Positions 8,892-17,295 of a stretch of DNA of 64,000 nucleotides are shown here, one piece after another. Where the stretch lies: NCBI RefSeq assembly GCF_003996965.1, contig NZ_QWDM01000010.1, positions 62,001-126,000 on the forward strand, in the 5' to 3' direction. The position numbers were made by a program, and so were the translations under genes. The notes beneath the pieces are model-generated. The model made no database searches. It worked only from the letters and a program-made list of their open reading frames with translations, and had not been told where the DNA came from. This stretch comes from Flavobacterium cupreum (GTDB taxonomy: Bacteria > Bacteroidota > Bacteroidia > Flavobacteriales > Flavobacteriaceae). Numbering within the stretch: position 1 is the stretch's first letter; each line of letters opens with the position of its first letter.

Positions 8892-9394
8892 AAAATAAAT
8901 TAGTTTATCCTCTAATAGGGATCTTATTTTTATCACTTTCTGCATTTACCTTTCATAAGTTTTACATGGGTGTTTTTCAGGTCAATTATGTGACAGAGAA
9001 AAAGATGGTCCAGATTACTTCCCGCATTTTTATCGATGATCTGAATAACGGAATGGAAAAAAAGTACCATAAAAAAACCTTTGTGGGCACAGACAGGGAA
9101 ACCCAGGCCGATATTGATTTATTGAAAAAATACCTTACGGATAACTTTTCTGTCAAAATAAACGGACAGACAAAACCCATAACCTTTTTGTCTAAAGAAG
9201 TAGAATCGAATGATGTTCTGGTCTGTTATTCGCGGATAAAAGACATAGATCCATTTAAAACAATTGAAATTTCGAACTCTGTTTTAGTGGATTGGAATGC
9301 AGAACAGCAAAATATTACGCATGTTTCGGCATTTGGAATCAAAAAGAGTGTTCTCTTTACAGAATCTTCAAGGAAAGAAGTGTTAAAGTATTAA
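8888..9394 (+). CDS. DUF6702 family exported protein
   Basis: A 168-residue protein with an N-terminal signal or anchor (LVYPLIGILFLSLSAFTFHKFYM). The motif HKFYMGVFQVNY and later QITSRIFIDDLNNG is characteristic of DUF6702, a Bacteroidota family of unknown function commonly found directly upstream of M1 metallopeptidases. The start overlaps the previous gene (ATGA). The M1 peptidase follows after 64 bases, so the four small genes and the peptidase may be one transcription unit. Confidence 0.85.
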   Translation: MKNKLVYPLIGILFLSLSAFTFHKFYMGVFQVNYVTEKKMVQITSRIFIDDLNNGMEKKYHKKTFVGTDRETQADIDLLKKYLTDNFSVKINGQTKPITFLSKEVESNDVLVCYSRIKDIDPFKTIEISNSVLVDWNAEQQNITHVSAFGIKKSVLFTESSRKEVLKY

Positions 9395-9458
9395 TTGGCA
9401 AGTAGAATTATCATATTAATTGTTAATTTCACAACCTCAAAAAAAACCAAAAGCATTT

Positions 9459-11702
9459 ATGAATAAGCTTTCTCTATTACTGCTTTTCCCCGCTATGATA
9501 ATAGCTCAGGAGAAGTCAGCACCTGTTGCTCCCAAACAACAAGGTAAATATGATACGAACAAATTTAGCCAGATGTATGATTTACTGGCAACACCCAACA
9601 TGTTTCGTACCGCTTCCGGAGCACCCGGACCTGCTTATTATCAACAACAGGCAGATTACAAAATTGATATTGAATTAGATGATAAGAATTCAAAACTAAC
9701 GGGTTCTGAGGTTATCACCTATTCCAATAATTCTCCGGATAGTTTAGAATATTTGTGGATTCAACTGGATCAGAATCAGGCGAAAGCAAACACTCAGACT
9801 TCTTTGGCGGAAAGCGAAAAAATAAATCAGGTTTTACCGCTTGACGGGTTTTCAGGCAAATACCTCAGGAAAGATTTAGAGCGTGGTTTTAACATCGAAC
9901 AGGTGAAAGATGCTAAAGGGAATCCAATGTCATACACCATCAATGAAACGATGATGCGTATTAACCTGGCAACTCCTTTAAAGCCGGGTGAGAAAATTGC
10001 ACTGGCTATAAAATGGTGGTATAACATCAATAATTACAGAAAAGAAGGCGGGCGTTCCGGTTATGAATTATTTGAAAAAGACGGAAATAAATTATACGTA
10101 ATTGCGCAGTTCTACCCAAGAATGGCCGTTTACAACGATGTGGAAGGCTGGCAGAATATGCAATTCTGGGGAAGCGGGGAGTTTGCACTGCCTTTTGGAA
10201 ATTTTGATGTAAACATTACCGTTCCTGCAGATCATGTTATTGATGCAACAGGAGAGTTGACAAACAGAGCCGAAGTTTTTACGGCAGAACAGGTAAAACG
10301 TTACGAACAGGCTCAAAAATCATTTGATAAGCCAGTGGTAATTGTAACACAGGCAGAAGCTGAAGCAACAGAAAAAGGGTTTTCTGAGAAGAAAAAAACA
10401 TGGAAATTCAGTGCTAAAAACGTACGTGATTTCGGAATTGCCTCTTCAAGAAAATTCATTTACGATGCAATGGCTGTGAAACTGGGTGGCAAAATAGTGA
10501 TGGCAGAATCTGTTTATCCGAAAGAAGCAAATCCGCTTTGGGGAGAAACTTCAACGATGACAGTGGCACATACTTTAAAAAGTTATTCCTCTCATACTTT
10601 CGATTATCCTTATCCAAAAGCAGTTTCTGTTTCTGCAGAAGATCAGGGAATGGAATATCCGATGATTTGCTGGAATTTTGGCCGTCCTGATGAAAATGGA
10701 GTGACCAGTAAAGAAGTTAAGAATGGAATGATTGGTGTTGTAATTCACGAAGTGGGTCACACTTTCTTCCCGATGATTGTAAATTCAGATGAACGTCAGT
10801 GGACGTGGATGGACGAAGGTTTAAATTCGTTTCTGGAGTATTTGGCAGAACAGGAATTAGATCCGAATTTCCCGTCAAGACGTGGTCCTGCAAAAAATAT
10901 AGTTCCTTACATGAGCGGCGACCAAAAGTTCTTAGAGCCAATTATGTCCAATTCTGAAACCATTGCGCAGTTTGGTAACAACGCTTACGGAAAACCGGCT
11001 ACAGGACTTAATATGTTAAGAGAAGTAGTGATGGGAAGAGAGTTGTTTGATTATGCGTTCAGAACCTATGCCAACAGATGGAAATTCAAGCATCCTACTC
11101 CTGAAGATTTCTTCAGAACAATGGAAGATGCTTCTGCGGTAGATTTAGACTGGTTTTTCAGAGGATGGTTTTATTCAACCGATTTTGTAGATATCGGAAT
11201 CAAGGAAGTAAAGCAATATTATGTTTCCGATACTCCAACGGCAGATATTAAAGATGTGAAAGTGAAAAAAGGACGTTTCGGATTTGATAAAGGACCATTT
11301 GTTTACTTAGTGTCGGGAGATAATGCCGAAGTAAATTCATCTAAGAAAAAAGCTTTAAAAGTAGAAGATGTAAAATTACTGGCCGATTACGTCGATCAGA
11401 CTTTTACAGCAGAAGAAAAGGCAGGTTTGAAATCGCCTAAATATTTTTACGAAGTTGAGTTTAATAAACCAGGCGGAATGATCATGCCGATTTTGGTAGA
11501 AATCACTTACGAAGATGGTTCTGTGCAAAACTTCCAATATCCGGCACAAATCTGGAGAAAAAATAATGATACGGCCAGAAAAGTTTATGCAACAGAAAAA
11601 GCGATTAAAAGCATTCAGATCGATCCAAAATTAATGACTGCTGATATTGATGTAACCAATAATTCCTGGCCAAAAACAGAGCAGAAATCAAAGTTTGACT
11701 AA
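9459..11702 (+). CDS. Secreted M1-family zinc aminopeptidase
   Basis: A 747-residue protein from the ATG at 9459 (a TTG 39 bases upstream is open but would bury the signal peptide MNKLSLLLLFPAMIIAQ). An N-terminal beta domain (about 50-320) precedes the catalytic thermolysin-like domain. IHEVGH (H430, E431, H434) and WMDEGLN (E453) give the HExxH-18-E zinc site. GMEYP, about 35 residues before the zinc motif, stands in the place of the M1 GAMEN exopeptidase motif. A C-terminal region of about 150 residues follows. Likely a periplasmic or surface aminopeptidase that trims peptides for uptake. Confidence 0.93.
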   Translation: MNKLSLLLLFPAMIIAQEKSAPVAPKQQGKYDTNKFSQMYDLLATPNMFRTASGAPGPAYYQQQADYKIDIELDDKNSKLTGSEVITYSNNSPDSLEYLWIQLDQNQAKANTQTSLAESEKINQVLPLDGFSGKYLRKDLERGFNIEQVKDAKGNPMSYTINETMMRINLATPLKPGEKIALAIKWWYNINNYRKEGGRSGYELFEKDGNKLYVIAQFYPRMAVYNDVEGWQNMQFWGSGEFALPFGNFDVNITVPADHVIDATGELTNRAEVFTAEQVKRYEQAQKSFDKPVVIVTQAEAEATEKGFSEKKKTWKFSAKNVRDFGIASSRKFIYDAMAVKLGGKIVMAESVYPKEANPLWGETSTMTVAHTLKSYSSHTFDYPYPKAVSVSAEDQGMEYPMICWNFGRPDENGVTSKEVKNGMIGVVIHEVGHTFFPMIVNSDERQWTWMDEGLNSFLEYLAEQELDPNFPSRRGPAKNIVPYMSGDQKFLEPIMSNSETIAQFGNNAYGKPATGLNMLREVVMGRELFDYAFRTYANRWKFKHPTPEDFFRTMEDASAVDLDWFFRGWFYSTDFVDIGIKEVKQYYVSDTPTADIKDVKVKKGRFGFDKGPFVYLVSGDNAEVNSSKKKALKVEDVKLLADYVDQTFTAEEKAGLKSPKYFYEVEFNKPGGMIMPILVEITYEDGSVQNFQYPAQIWRKNNDTARKVYATEKAIKSIQIDPKLMTADIDVTNNSWPKTEQKSKFD

Positions 11703-11889
11703 AAATAAAAAGTTAACTTCAGAGTTCACAAAGCCAATAAGGTATAAACGGAAAATTTTTCCGGGCAACCTTTAACGATCTTTGTGAACTTTGCGGTTAA
11801 AATAAATAGGTTTAATATGCTTTTTAAGTAAATTTTAAAACTCTCGGTTGCAAAATTTAATATCTTTGTGACACACAAAAATAAAAGAT

Positions 11890-12249
11890 ATGTTTGGTAT
11901 AGGAGGAGGAGAACTAGTTTTTATACTGTTTATAGTACTAATGCTTTTTGGTTCAGACAAAGTGCCGGAAATTGCCCGTACAATGGGTAAAGCTATGGCG
12001 CAACTTAAACATGCTACAAACGACATTAAAAGTGAAATTCAGAAAGGAGCTGAGGCAAATGGTCTTGATGCAAAATCTTTGACAGATATCACCGGAAATA
12101 TCAATGCACAAATTAACGATGCAAAAACGAACTTATTAAGCGATACTACAAGTTTATCAGGCAATCTCTTGGGCGATACAACCACAGAAATAAATAAAGT
12201 AAAAGAAGATATCGATTCTATCTCAGGACCTGTAAAACGCCAACTGTAA
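11890..12249 (+). CDS. tatA: Twin-arginine translocase subunit TatA/TatB-like
   Basis: A 119-residue protein: a single N-terminal membrane helix (ELVFILFIVLMLF), the FGSDKVPEIAR hinge, an amphipathic helix (TMGKAMAQLKHATNDIKSEI), then a polar tail that is probably disordered. This is the TatA/E/B fold, which polymerises around TatC to export folded proteins. Bacteroidota often have several TatA-like genes and no clear TatB; the extended amphipathic helix leaves TatB open. Its stop overlaps the start of the PAP2 gene (TAATG). Confidence 0.87.
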   Translation: MFGIGGGELVFILFIVLMLFGSDKVPEIARTMGKAMAQLKHATNDIKSEIQKGAEANGLDAKSLTDITGNINAQINDAKTNLLSDTTSLSGNLLGDTTTEINKVKEDIDSISGPVKRQL

Positions 12250-12830
12250 TGCTCGAAAAAATACAAGAATTAGATACCAGACTCTTTGTGTATCTTAATG
12301 GGTTAGGTTCTGAAAATTATGATAAATTATGGCTGATCATTACTAATCAATTGTATTGGACGCCATTTTTCCTGTTTCTGTTTTTTCTTATTTATAAAAA
12401 AATTGGAGGAAAACAAACCTTGTATTTACTGCTTTTTATAGCCGTTTTAATTACTTTTACCGATCAGACGACTAATTTGTTTAAACATACTTTCGAACGT
12501 TTGCGTCCCTGCAACAATCCTGAAATCAAATCGTTTATCCGAATTGTTCAGGTTAGGACATCCTTTAGTTTTTTCTCCGGTCATGCTGCCAATACAATGG
12601 CTGTTGCAACCTTTTTATACCTGATTTTAAGACGCCATTTTAAATATTTGGGATTCCTGTTCCTGTGGCCTTTAATTTTTGCTTACAGCCGTATCTATTT
12701 AGGATTACACTATCCTGGAGACATTCTTACAGGTTATTTCTTCGGAGCATTTTTCGGATCGTTGCTTTATTTGGTTTATAAAAAATTAAAACCACAATAT
12801 TTTCCGGATACTTTTGAAAAAAGGTTCTAA
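12249..12830 (+). CDS. PAP2-family membrane phosphatase
   Basis: A 193-residue membrane protein with about five helices. The three phosphatase motifs are present: KHTFERLRP (about 78-86), FFSGHAAN (about 105-112) and SRIYLGLHYPGD (about 150-161), where the two His and the Arg form the phosphohistidine site. Candidate substrates are undecaprenyl diphosphate, lipid A or phosphatidate phosphates; the sequence does not decide. It is translationally coupled to tatA. A perfect palindrome lies between it and the convergent O-methyltransferase. Confidence 0.9.
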   Translation: MLEKIQELDTRLFVYLNGLGSENYDKLWLIITNQLYWTPFFLFLFFLIYKKIGGKQTLYLLLFIAVLITFTDQTTNLFKHTFERLRPCNNPEIKSFIRIVQVRTSFSFFSGHAANTMAVATFLYLILRRHFKYLGFLFLWPLIFAYSRIYLGLHYPGDILTGYFFGAFFGSLLYLVYKKLKPQYFPDTFEKRF

Positions 12831-12876
12831 GTTGCTAAGATTCTAAGGTTTTTTAAAGAGTAATTTAAGTTAGATT

Positions 12877-12963
12877 TGTCATTTCGAGGAACGAGAAATC
12901 ACATAATGCTAGAATGCACTGTTGTCGAACACCGGATGTGATTTCTCGTTCCTCGAAATGACA
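12877..12963. repeat. Perfect 28-base palindromic repeat (TGTCATTTCGAGG family)
   Basis: Arms at 12877-12904 and 12936-12963 are perfectly complementary over 28 bases around a 31-base loop. They start TGTCATTTCGAGGAACGAGA and continue AATCACAT. Related arms occur at 52297-52591 and 53201-53436. It sits between two convergent genes and could also terminate transcription. Confidence 0.85.
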
Positions 12964-12975
12964 CAAAACTCAATA

Positions 12976-13617
12976 TTATAAAACCCTGCTAACTGTCAAA
13001 CCATCACGAATCGGCAATAAAACCGTTTCAACTCTGGGGTCATTTTTCAAAAGTAAATTATATTCTAAAAGTACTTTTGTACTCACATCATTCGGATGTA
13101 CCGGTTCAAGGATTTTACCGCTCCATAAAACATTATCAGAGAGAATAATGCCGCCCTTATTCATTTTCGGAACAATTAGTTCCCAATAGTTGAGGTAGTT
13201 TTCTTTGTCGGCATCAATGAAAACCAAATCAAATTTTACATCCAGTGTCGGAATGATATCAATTGCTTCTCCCAAATGCTGAAAAATTTGATTTCCCCAC
13301 GGAGATGCATCAAAGTATTTACGTTGAAAATCCACTAATTCTTCCTTGATGTCAATGGTGTGCAGTTGTCCATTTTCCTGCATTCCTTCACAAAGGCATA
13401 AAGCGGCATAGCCGGTATACGTTCCAATTTCAAGAATATTCACAGGGCGAATCAATTTAGATAACATGCTTAACACGCGGCCTTGAAAATGCCCGCTCAG
13501 CATTCTTGGTAAAAGGATTTTCTGATAGGTTTCCTTGTTTAATTTGGCCAGTAATTCCGGTTCGTTTTCAGAATGCTGTTCGATGTAGTCTTCTAATTCC
13601 TGTGATATAAAATGCAT
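12976..13617 (-). CDS. Class I SAM-dependent O-methyltransferase (COMT/CCoAOMT type)
   Basis: A 213-residue protein from ATG at 13617, which gives the usual N-terminus MHFISQELEDYIEQHS; a longer frame upstream is not protein-like. The methyltransferase motifs are NILEIGTYTGYAALCL (motif I, SAM binding), HTIDIKEE, DLVFIDADKENYLNYW (metal-binding Asp block) and GGIILSDNVLW. This family methylates catechol-like hydroxyl groups with Mg; the physiological substrate is not evident. Cytoplasmic. A terminator of the next gene lies just upstream. Confidence 0.92.
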   Translation of the reverse strand: MHFISQELEDYIEQHSENEPELLAKLNKETYQKILLPRMLSGHFQGRVLSMLSKLIRPVNILEIGTYTGYAALCLCEGMQENGQLHTIDIKEELVDFQRKYFDASPWGNQIFQHLGEAIDIIPTLDVKFDLVFIDADKENYLNYWELIVPKMNKGGIILSDNVLWSGKILEPVHPNDVSTKVLLEYNLLLKNDPRVETVLLPIRDGLTVSRVL

Positions 13618-13681
13618 GTGATGATCTTCTAAATTTAGAGCACAAAAATACAAAAAATATCGGGTAACTTTTGGGCATAAA

Positions 13682-13710
13682 AAAACCATTCGTATAACGA
13701 ATGGTTTCTG
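13682..13710 (-). terminator. Terminator behind the Ala/Lys-rich lipoprotein gene
   Basis: AAACCATTCG and CGAATGGTTT pair around TATAA, with T tract on the minus strand, between the lipoprotein gene (ends 13731) and the methyltransferase. Confidence 0.75.
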
Positions 13711-13730
13711 TTTTGAATTCTAAAAAAAAA

Positions 13731-14096
13731 TTATTTTTTCAAAGCTTCATTTACATCTTTGGCTGTCTTTACAGTTCCGTCTTTGGCTGCTTTAGCCGCG
13801 GCTTCTACTTTATCAGCTCCTTTTTTGGTCGCATCTTTTACATCTTCAGCGGCTTTTTTAGTGGCATCTTTTGCGTCCTGTACAGCATTTTCTGAAGCTT
13901 CTTTAGCTTTAGCGGCAGCATTTTCGGCTTTAACTACAGCACTGTCTTTTACTTCTTCGATATCACTTGTCAGGGTATCGACTTTGTTTCCAAGAGTTAA
14001 TTCGTCTTCAGCTTTTGTTTCTTTTTTGTCCCCGCATGATTGTGCAGTGAATCCCAATAGAGCAATAAGAGCTAAGCTTAAAATTTGTTTTTTCAT
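13731..14096 (-). CDS. Ala/Lys/Glu-rich helical lipoprotein
   Basis: A 121-residue protein with a lipoprotein signal ending in AQSC (C21). The mature part consists of degenerate repeats of about 11 residues (KDATKKAAEDV, KDATKKGADKV, KAAKDGTVKTA), the pattern of LEA-like or apolipoprotein-like amphipathic helices. A periplasmic structural or stress-protective role is only a guess; no enzymatic domain is present. Low sequence complexity makes homology searches unreliable. It has its own terminator and stands alone. Confidence 0.75.
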   Translation of the reverse strand: MKKQILSLALIALLGFTAQSCGDKKETKAEDELTLGNKVDTLTSDIEEVKDSAVVKAENAAAKAKEASENAVQDAKDATKKAAEDVKDATKKGADKVEAAAKAAKDGTVKTAKDVNEALKK

Positions 14097-14277
14097 GATT
14101 AATTAAATTTTTAAAGTTGATAAAATATAAAGGTTATAAAGCTGAAAAAATAAAAGTACAAATTTTAAAATTAGGCGCTCTTCGTAATATTATTTTTCTT
14201 TTAACAGCAAGACAATTCCCGTGCCAGAATTTTAAGTTTTTGTAAACCTGGGATATCTTTTTTTGAAAAAAAAAGAG

Positions 14278-14302
14278 AAAAGCATTTATGAGCTGCTTTT
14301 TT
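14278..14302 (-). terminator. Terminator of the YceI/porin-like operon
   Basis: AAAAGCA / TGCTTTTTT hairpin just beyond the stop at 14308; on the minus strand it runs into a long T tract (plus-strand A tract 14265-14277). Confidence 0.6.
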
Positions 14303-14307
14303 AGAGG

Positions 14308-14859
14308 CTAGTTTTTGTAAAGATAAAAATTGATTACGATATCGTCTTTCACTTTTATTAAGCCAGCCATCTTTACGGGAGGTTCCAGGCCGATATCAGA
14401 AAATTTGAGATTCAGCGTTCCCTGAATTTTGTCGTTAACCGTGTATAAAGAAAAGTCTTTGTATTTTAGTGTTTTATCCGTAATAAAAAAGCTTAAGCTG
14501 CATTTGTAATTCTTACCGGACTGTTTTATCTCTGTTATAGAAACAGTACTATTAGGAAATTCGGCTGCCTTAACAGTGCCCTTTAGGTCCTTGCTCATTA
14601 TTTTGTTGTGACAATCAAAATTTGTCATTTTGATAGCGGTATTAAAAATGTTTTTTTTATTTGAATTTAAAAAAATTGTATCCTTAATAATGAAGATATT
14701 AGAGCAATTGTAATGGCCCACAGTTGATAGTCCGGTAATTTCTATTTTAATTTTGTTTATTACCAAAGTTGTATCGTCTGCGAAAAAAGTGGGTTTAGCA
14801 CTTCCTAAGAAAAAGAAAGTGGCTAAACCCGTAACTAAAAATGTAAACCTTTTGAACAT
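14308..14859 (-). CDS. Exported YceI-like protein (divergent)
   Basis: A 183-residue protein with signal peptide FKRFTFLVTGLATFFFLGSA. The pattern INKIKIEITGLSTVGHYNCSN, then SKDLKGTVKAAEFPNSTVSI, and a final strand DDIVINFYLYKN, follows a YceI-like lipocalin-type barrel, though it is too divergent to be certain. A true YceI gene lies two genes upstream in the same operon. YceI proteins bind isoprenoid-like lipids in the periplasm. It starts 4 bases after the stop of the barrel-protein gene. Also possible: a flavobacterial family of unknown function. Confidence 0.6.
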   Translation of the reverse strand: MFKRFTFLVTGLATFFFLGSAKPTFFADDTTLVINKIKIEITGLSTVGHYNCSNIFIIKDTIFLNSNKKNIFNTAIKMTNFDCHNKIMSKDLKGTVKAAEFPNSTVSITEIKQSGKNYKCSLSFFITDKTLKYKDFSLYTVNDKIQGTLNLKFSDIGLEPPVKMAGLIKVKDDIVINFYLYKN

Positions 14860-14863
14860 TTTA

Positions 14864-16255
14864 TCAGAATGAAATTACTGCTTCGAACATAATTCCTTTA
14901 AAGCTGCCGCCAAAAAGATCGTTAGGAGTGGCCCCGTTAAACTGGGAGAAGTTTTTGTAGTTTTGATCTACATACTCCAATTTTGCCAGAATATTTTTAG
15001 TCATAAACCAGCCTGCTGCCCCTTCAAATCTGTTTATTTGAATAGACTGAGCGCTTGCGTTCGAAAGTTTTCCGTCGACTAAGTTGTATTTACCGCCCAC
15101 ATAAAATCTTTCATTTTCTCCAAAACGATACACAACATCCCCTACATATTGATTTATTTTACGGGTAGCATCAGTTCCTTTAAAATCACCACCGGAAGTA
15201 AACTCTAAAGTTCCAAAAAACTCAAGACCTTTGTATTTGATAAAAGGGTTAATCATGTAGGACGTTGCCCAGTTACCGTATCCGGGATTAAATCGCCCTG
15301 TGTCCTTATTCGCTGTTGGATCAAAGTTGTTGGCAACAGTACTGGTTGTAGTTCCTGTAGCGGGATCTATGATAGCATATTCAGGATGTGTCATTACACC
15401 ATAAAAACGGCTTCCTGCCCTGTCAGAAGAATATAAATTTCCGCTGGAATTTGCCGTATGGTAATAAGATCCTGTTAACCTGATTCTTAAATCGTCATTA
15501 ATTTGTTTGTCCCAGCCTAATTTTGCCAGAATAGAAGGGCTGATAGTTGTGTTGGAATCCGGTTTTGCAGTCGTTGCTGGTGCCGGAACAATTTCCTGAA
15601 CATTCTGATTTAGTTTAGAGTTGGTAACTCCAATCATGCTCACAAATCCTGATCTGTTGTAATAAACTTCAGCTCCCATTTCTGTACTAAAGGCATCCAT
15701 GATGTTATTCCCTACGAATGGATTCATAAGCGCATTTCCGTTGTCAGATCTTCTAAAATGCGCGTCACCGTAGTTATTCTCCATCTGACCAATCTTGATC
15801 GTTGTATATTGCATCAAATCAGCCAGGAAGTCTTTTTTAATGAAGTCAAGTTTATCAATTTGCAAATAACCTCCCTTCACCCAGGTTTCATTATGGTGTC
15901 TGGAAGCCAGGTAGACATCTAAGTTCACGCGGACACCATCATACAGTTGTGCACCAATCGTAAAGTTGGCATTTGGTAAATTAAAATTGTTTTCCAGATT
16001 GTTTAATCTGTAATTTGGCGCAGAAGCCAAATTCTTCTGATCGTTAAACGAATTTAAAGCCTGAAACTGAAGTGCAAAAGCTGCTCCCATATCAACGCTG
16101 ATTCCTTTGTAGGCAACAGTGTCTTTTTTGACATCAAATTGATTAATTCCTTTCTGGTTTCTTGGGATTTGATTTTGGATATGTCCAAAACTAACTTGTG
16201 CATTAATGGTAAATGTGCTCACCAATGCTACAAGCAGGATATATATGTTTTTCAT
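14864..16255 (-). CDS. Outer-membrane beta-barrel (porin-like) protein
   Basis: A 463-residue protein with signal peptide MKNIYILLVALVSTFTINAQ. The mature chain alternates hydrophobic and polar residues in repeated amphipathic strands (VDMGAAFALQFQALN, ANFTIGAQLYDGVRVNLDVY, LAKLEYVDQNY) and ends in a strand terminating in Phe (GIMFEAVISF), the usual signal for barrel insertion. It is probably a porin or transporter; no TonB plug or SusC domain is seen. It is flanked in the operon by YceI and a YceI-like gene, suggesting a role linked to a lipid or electron-carrier ligand. Confidence 0.75.
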   Translation of the reverse strand: MKNIYILLVALVSTFTINAQVSFGHIQNQIPRNQKGINQFDVKKDTVAYKGISVDMGAAFALQFQALNSFNDQKNLASAPNYRLNNLENNFNLPNANFTIGAQLYDGVRVNLDVYLASRHHNETWVKGGYLQIDKLDFIKKDFLADLMQYTTIKIGQMENNYGDAHFRRSDNGNALMNPFVGNNIMDAFSTEMGAEVYYNRSGFVSMIGVTNSKLNQNVQEIVPAPATTAKPDSNTTISPSILAKLGWDKQINDDLRIRLTGSYYHTANSSGNLYSSDRAGSRFYGVMTHPEYAIIDPATGTTTSTVANNFDPTANKDTGRFNPGYGNWATSYMINPFIKYKGLEFFGTLEFTSGGDFKGTDATRKINQYVGDVVYRFGENERFYVGGKYNLVDGKLSNASAQSIQINRFEGAAGWFMTKNILAKLEYVDQNYKNFSQFNGATPNDLFGGSFKGIMFEAVISF

Positions 16256-16260
16256 GATGT

Positions 16261-16830
16261 TTATAAATTATAGTTTAAATTAAATTTTAAGGTTAAATCT
16301 TGTCCCGTTTTGATAGTTCCCAGCATTGCAGTGGGTGATTTCATTCCGAAATCTGTAAAAGTGATTTTGTTAGATCCCTGCAGGTTTAATCCCTCTTTTG
16401 TAACAGTTGTTTTTACAGTTGTTTTAAGAACTTTACTGACACCTGCAATAGTATAGGTTCCGGTTAATTCCCAGGTAGTTTCGTTTACTTTTTCGGCAGT
16501 CTTCAGCACATAAGTAATGTTCTTGTTTTTATCTGTTTTTAAAGTCTGATAAGCTACCTTGTCCATGCTTTTTTTCTCACTCTTTATACTTTCTGCCAGA
16601 AGAGTTACAGAAAGTGATTCAATATCCGTTAATTTTGAATTGGCAATTGTAAAAGCTGCCGTTCCTGTTCCGGAACCTGACTTCATTTCCCAATCATGTA
16701 ATGTTGAAGTTCCGGATACAGAAAAAGCTGATTTAGCATTTAAGGTATACGATCGCTGTGCCGATACAAATGAAGTAATTCCTAAGAATACCGCTATAAA
16801 TGCGAATCGTTTGATTTTTTTAGTTTTCAT
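16261..16830 (-). CDS. YceI family periplasmic protein
   Basis: A 189-residue protein with signal peptide (FAFIAVFLGITSFVSA). YTLNAKSAFSVSGTSTLHDWEMKSG is the classic YceI opening strand, followed by LKTDKNKNITYVL and KITFTDFGMKSPTAMLGTIK before a final strand. YceI folds as a lipocalin-like barrel that binds polyisoprenoid chains. First gene of a three-gene operon reading through to 14308, with a 5-base gap to the barrel protein. The gap 16831-17295 upstream contains only a short hairpin and the rlmN promoter. Confidence 0.92.
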   Translation of the reverse strand: MKTKKIKRFAFIAVFLGITSFVSAQRSYTLNAKSAFSVSGTSTLHDWEMKSGSGTGTAAFTIANSKLTDIESLSVTLLAESIKSEKKSMDKVAYQTLKTDKNKNITYVLKTAEKVNETTWELTGTYTIAGVSKVLKTTVKTTVTKEGLNLQGSNKITFTDFGMKSPTAMLGTIKTGQDLTLKFNLNYNL

Positions 16831-17283
16831 TTTGTCATGTTTTTGTTTTAAAAAGGATAAGTTAAAAATGGATCGATTTCATTTAGTACTAAGGTTTCTA
16901 TCTTTAACCCGATTCAAAGGTCTGCTCATAAAACGGTTGTTTTTATGATAAAAATCATTGTTAAAATTTTATTAAAATATTTAATTGATAACTACAACGT
17001 TCTCTCCTTTACAAGGAGCGCGAGTTATAAAAAACAAGTCTCTGCAATTAGTACAGAGCTCCCGTTTTAATTATTCAAAAATTCAGTTAATGACTATTAT
17101 TGTTTTAATACTTATACTAATAAAGACAAAGAAGTCTTTTAGTCAGTATTTAATAAAAAAGAAAGTAAGTGTTGGCAGCTTTTGTTTCAGGAGAACAATG
17201 GAATTTTCATGAAAAGAAGTTTCGTTTTAGTTGATTTTAAATAAGAATGGTTATAAAAATCAGGAAAAAATAACAAAAGTGAT

Positions 17284-17291
17284 TAACTTTG
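17284..17291 (+). promoter_or_regulatory. Promoter -7 box of rlmN, four bases before the start codon
   Basis: TAACTTTG fits TAnnTTTG. With the usual distance of about 6-8 bases to the transcription start, the transcript would begin at or within a couple of bases of the ATG at 17296, so the mRNA would be leaderless. No convincing TTTG -33 element was found. Confidence 0.5.
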
Positions 17292-17295
17292 CACC

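Noticed and set aside
9420..9458. Upstream TTG start for the M1 peptidase
   Set aside because: It would add 13 polar residues in front of a good signal peptide; the ATG at 9459 is better.
13701..14106. Plus-strand frames opposite the Ala/Lys-rich lipoprotein
   Set aside because: Low-complexity shadows; the minus-strand gene has a clear lipoprotein signal.
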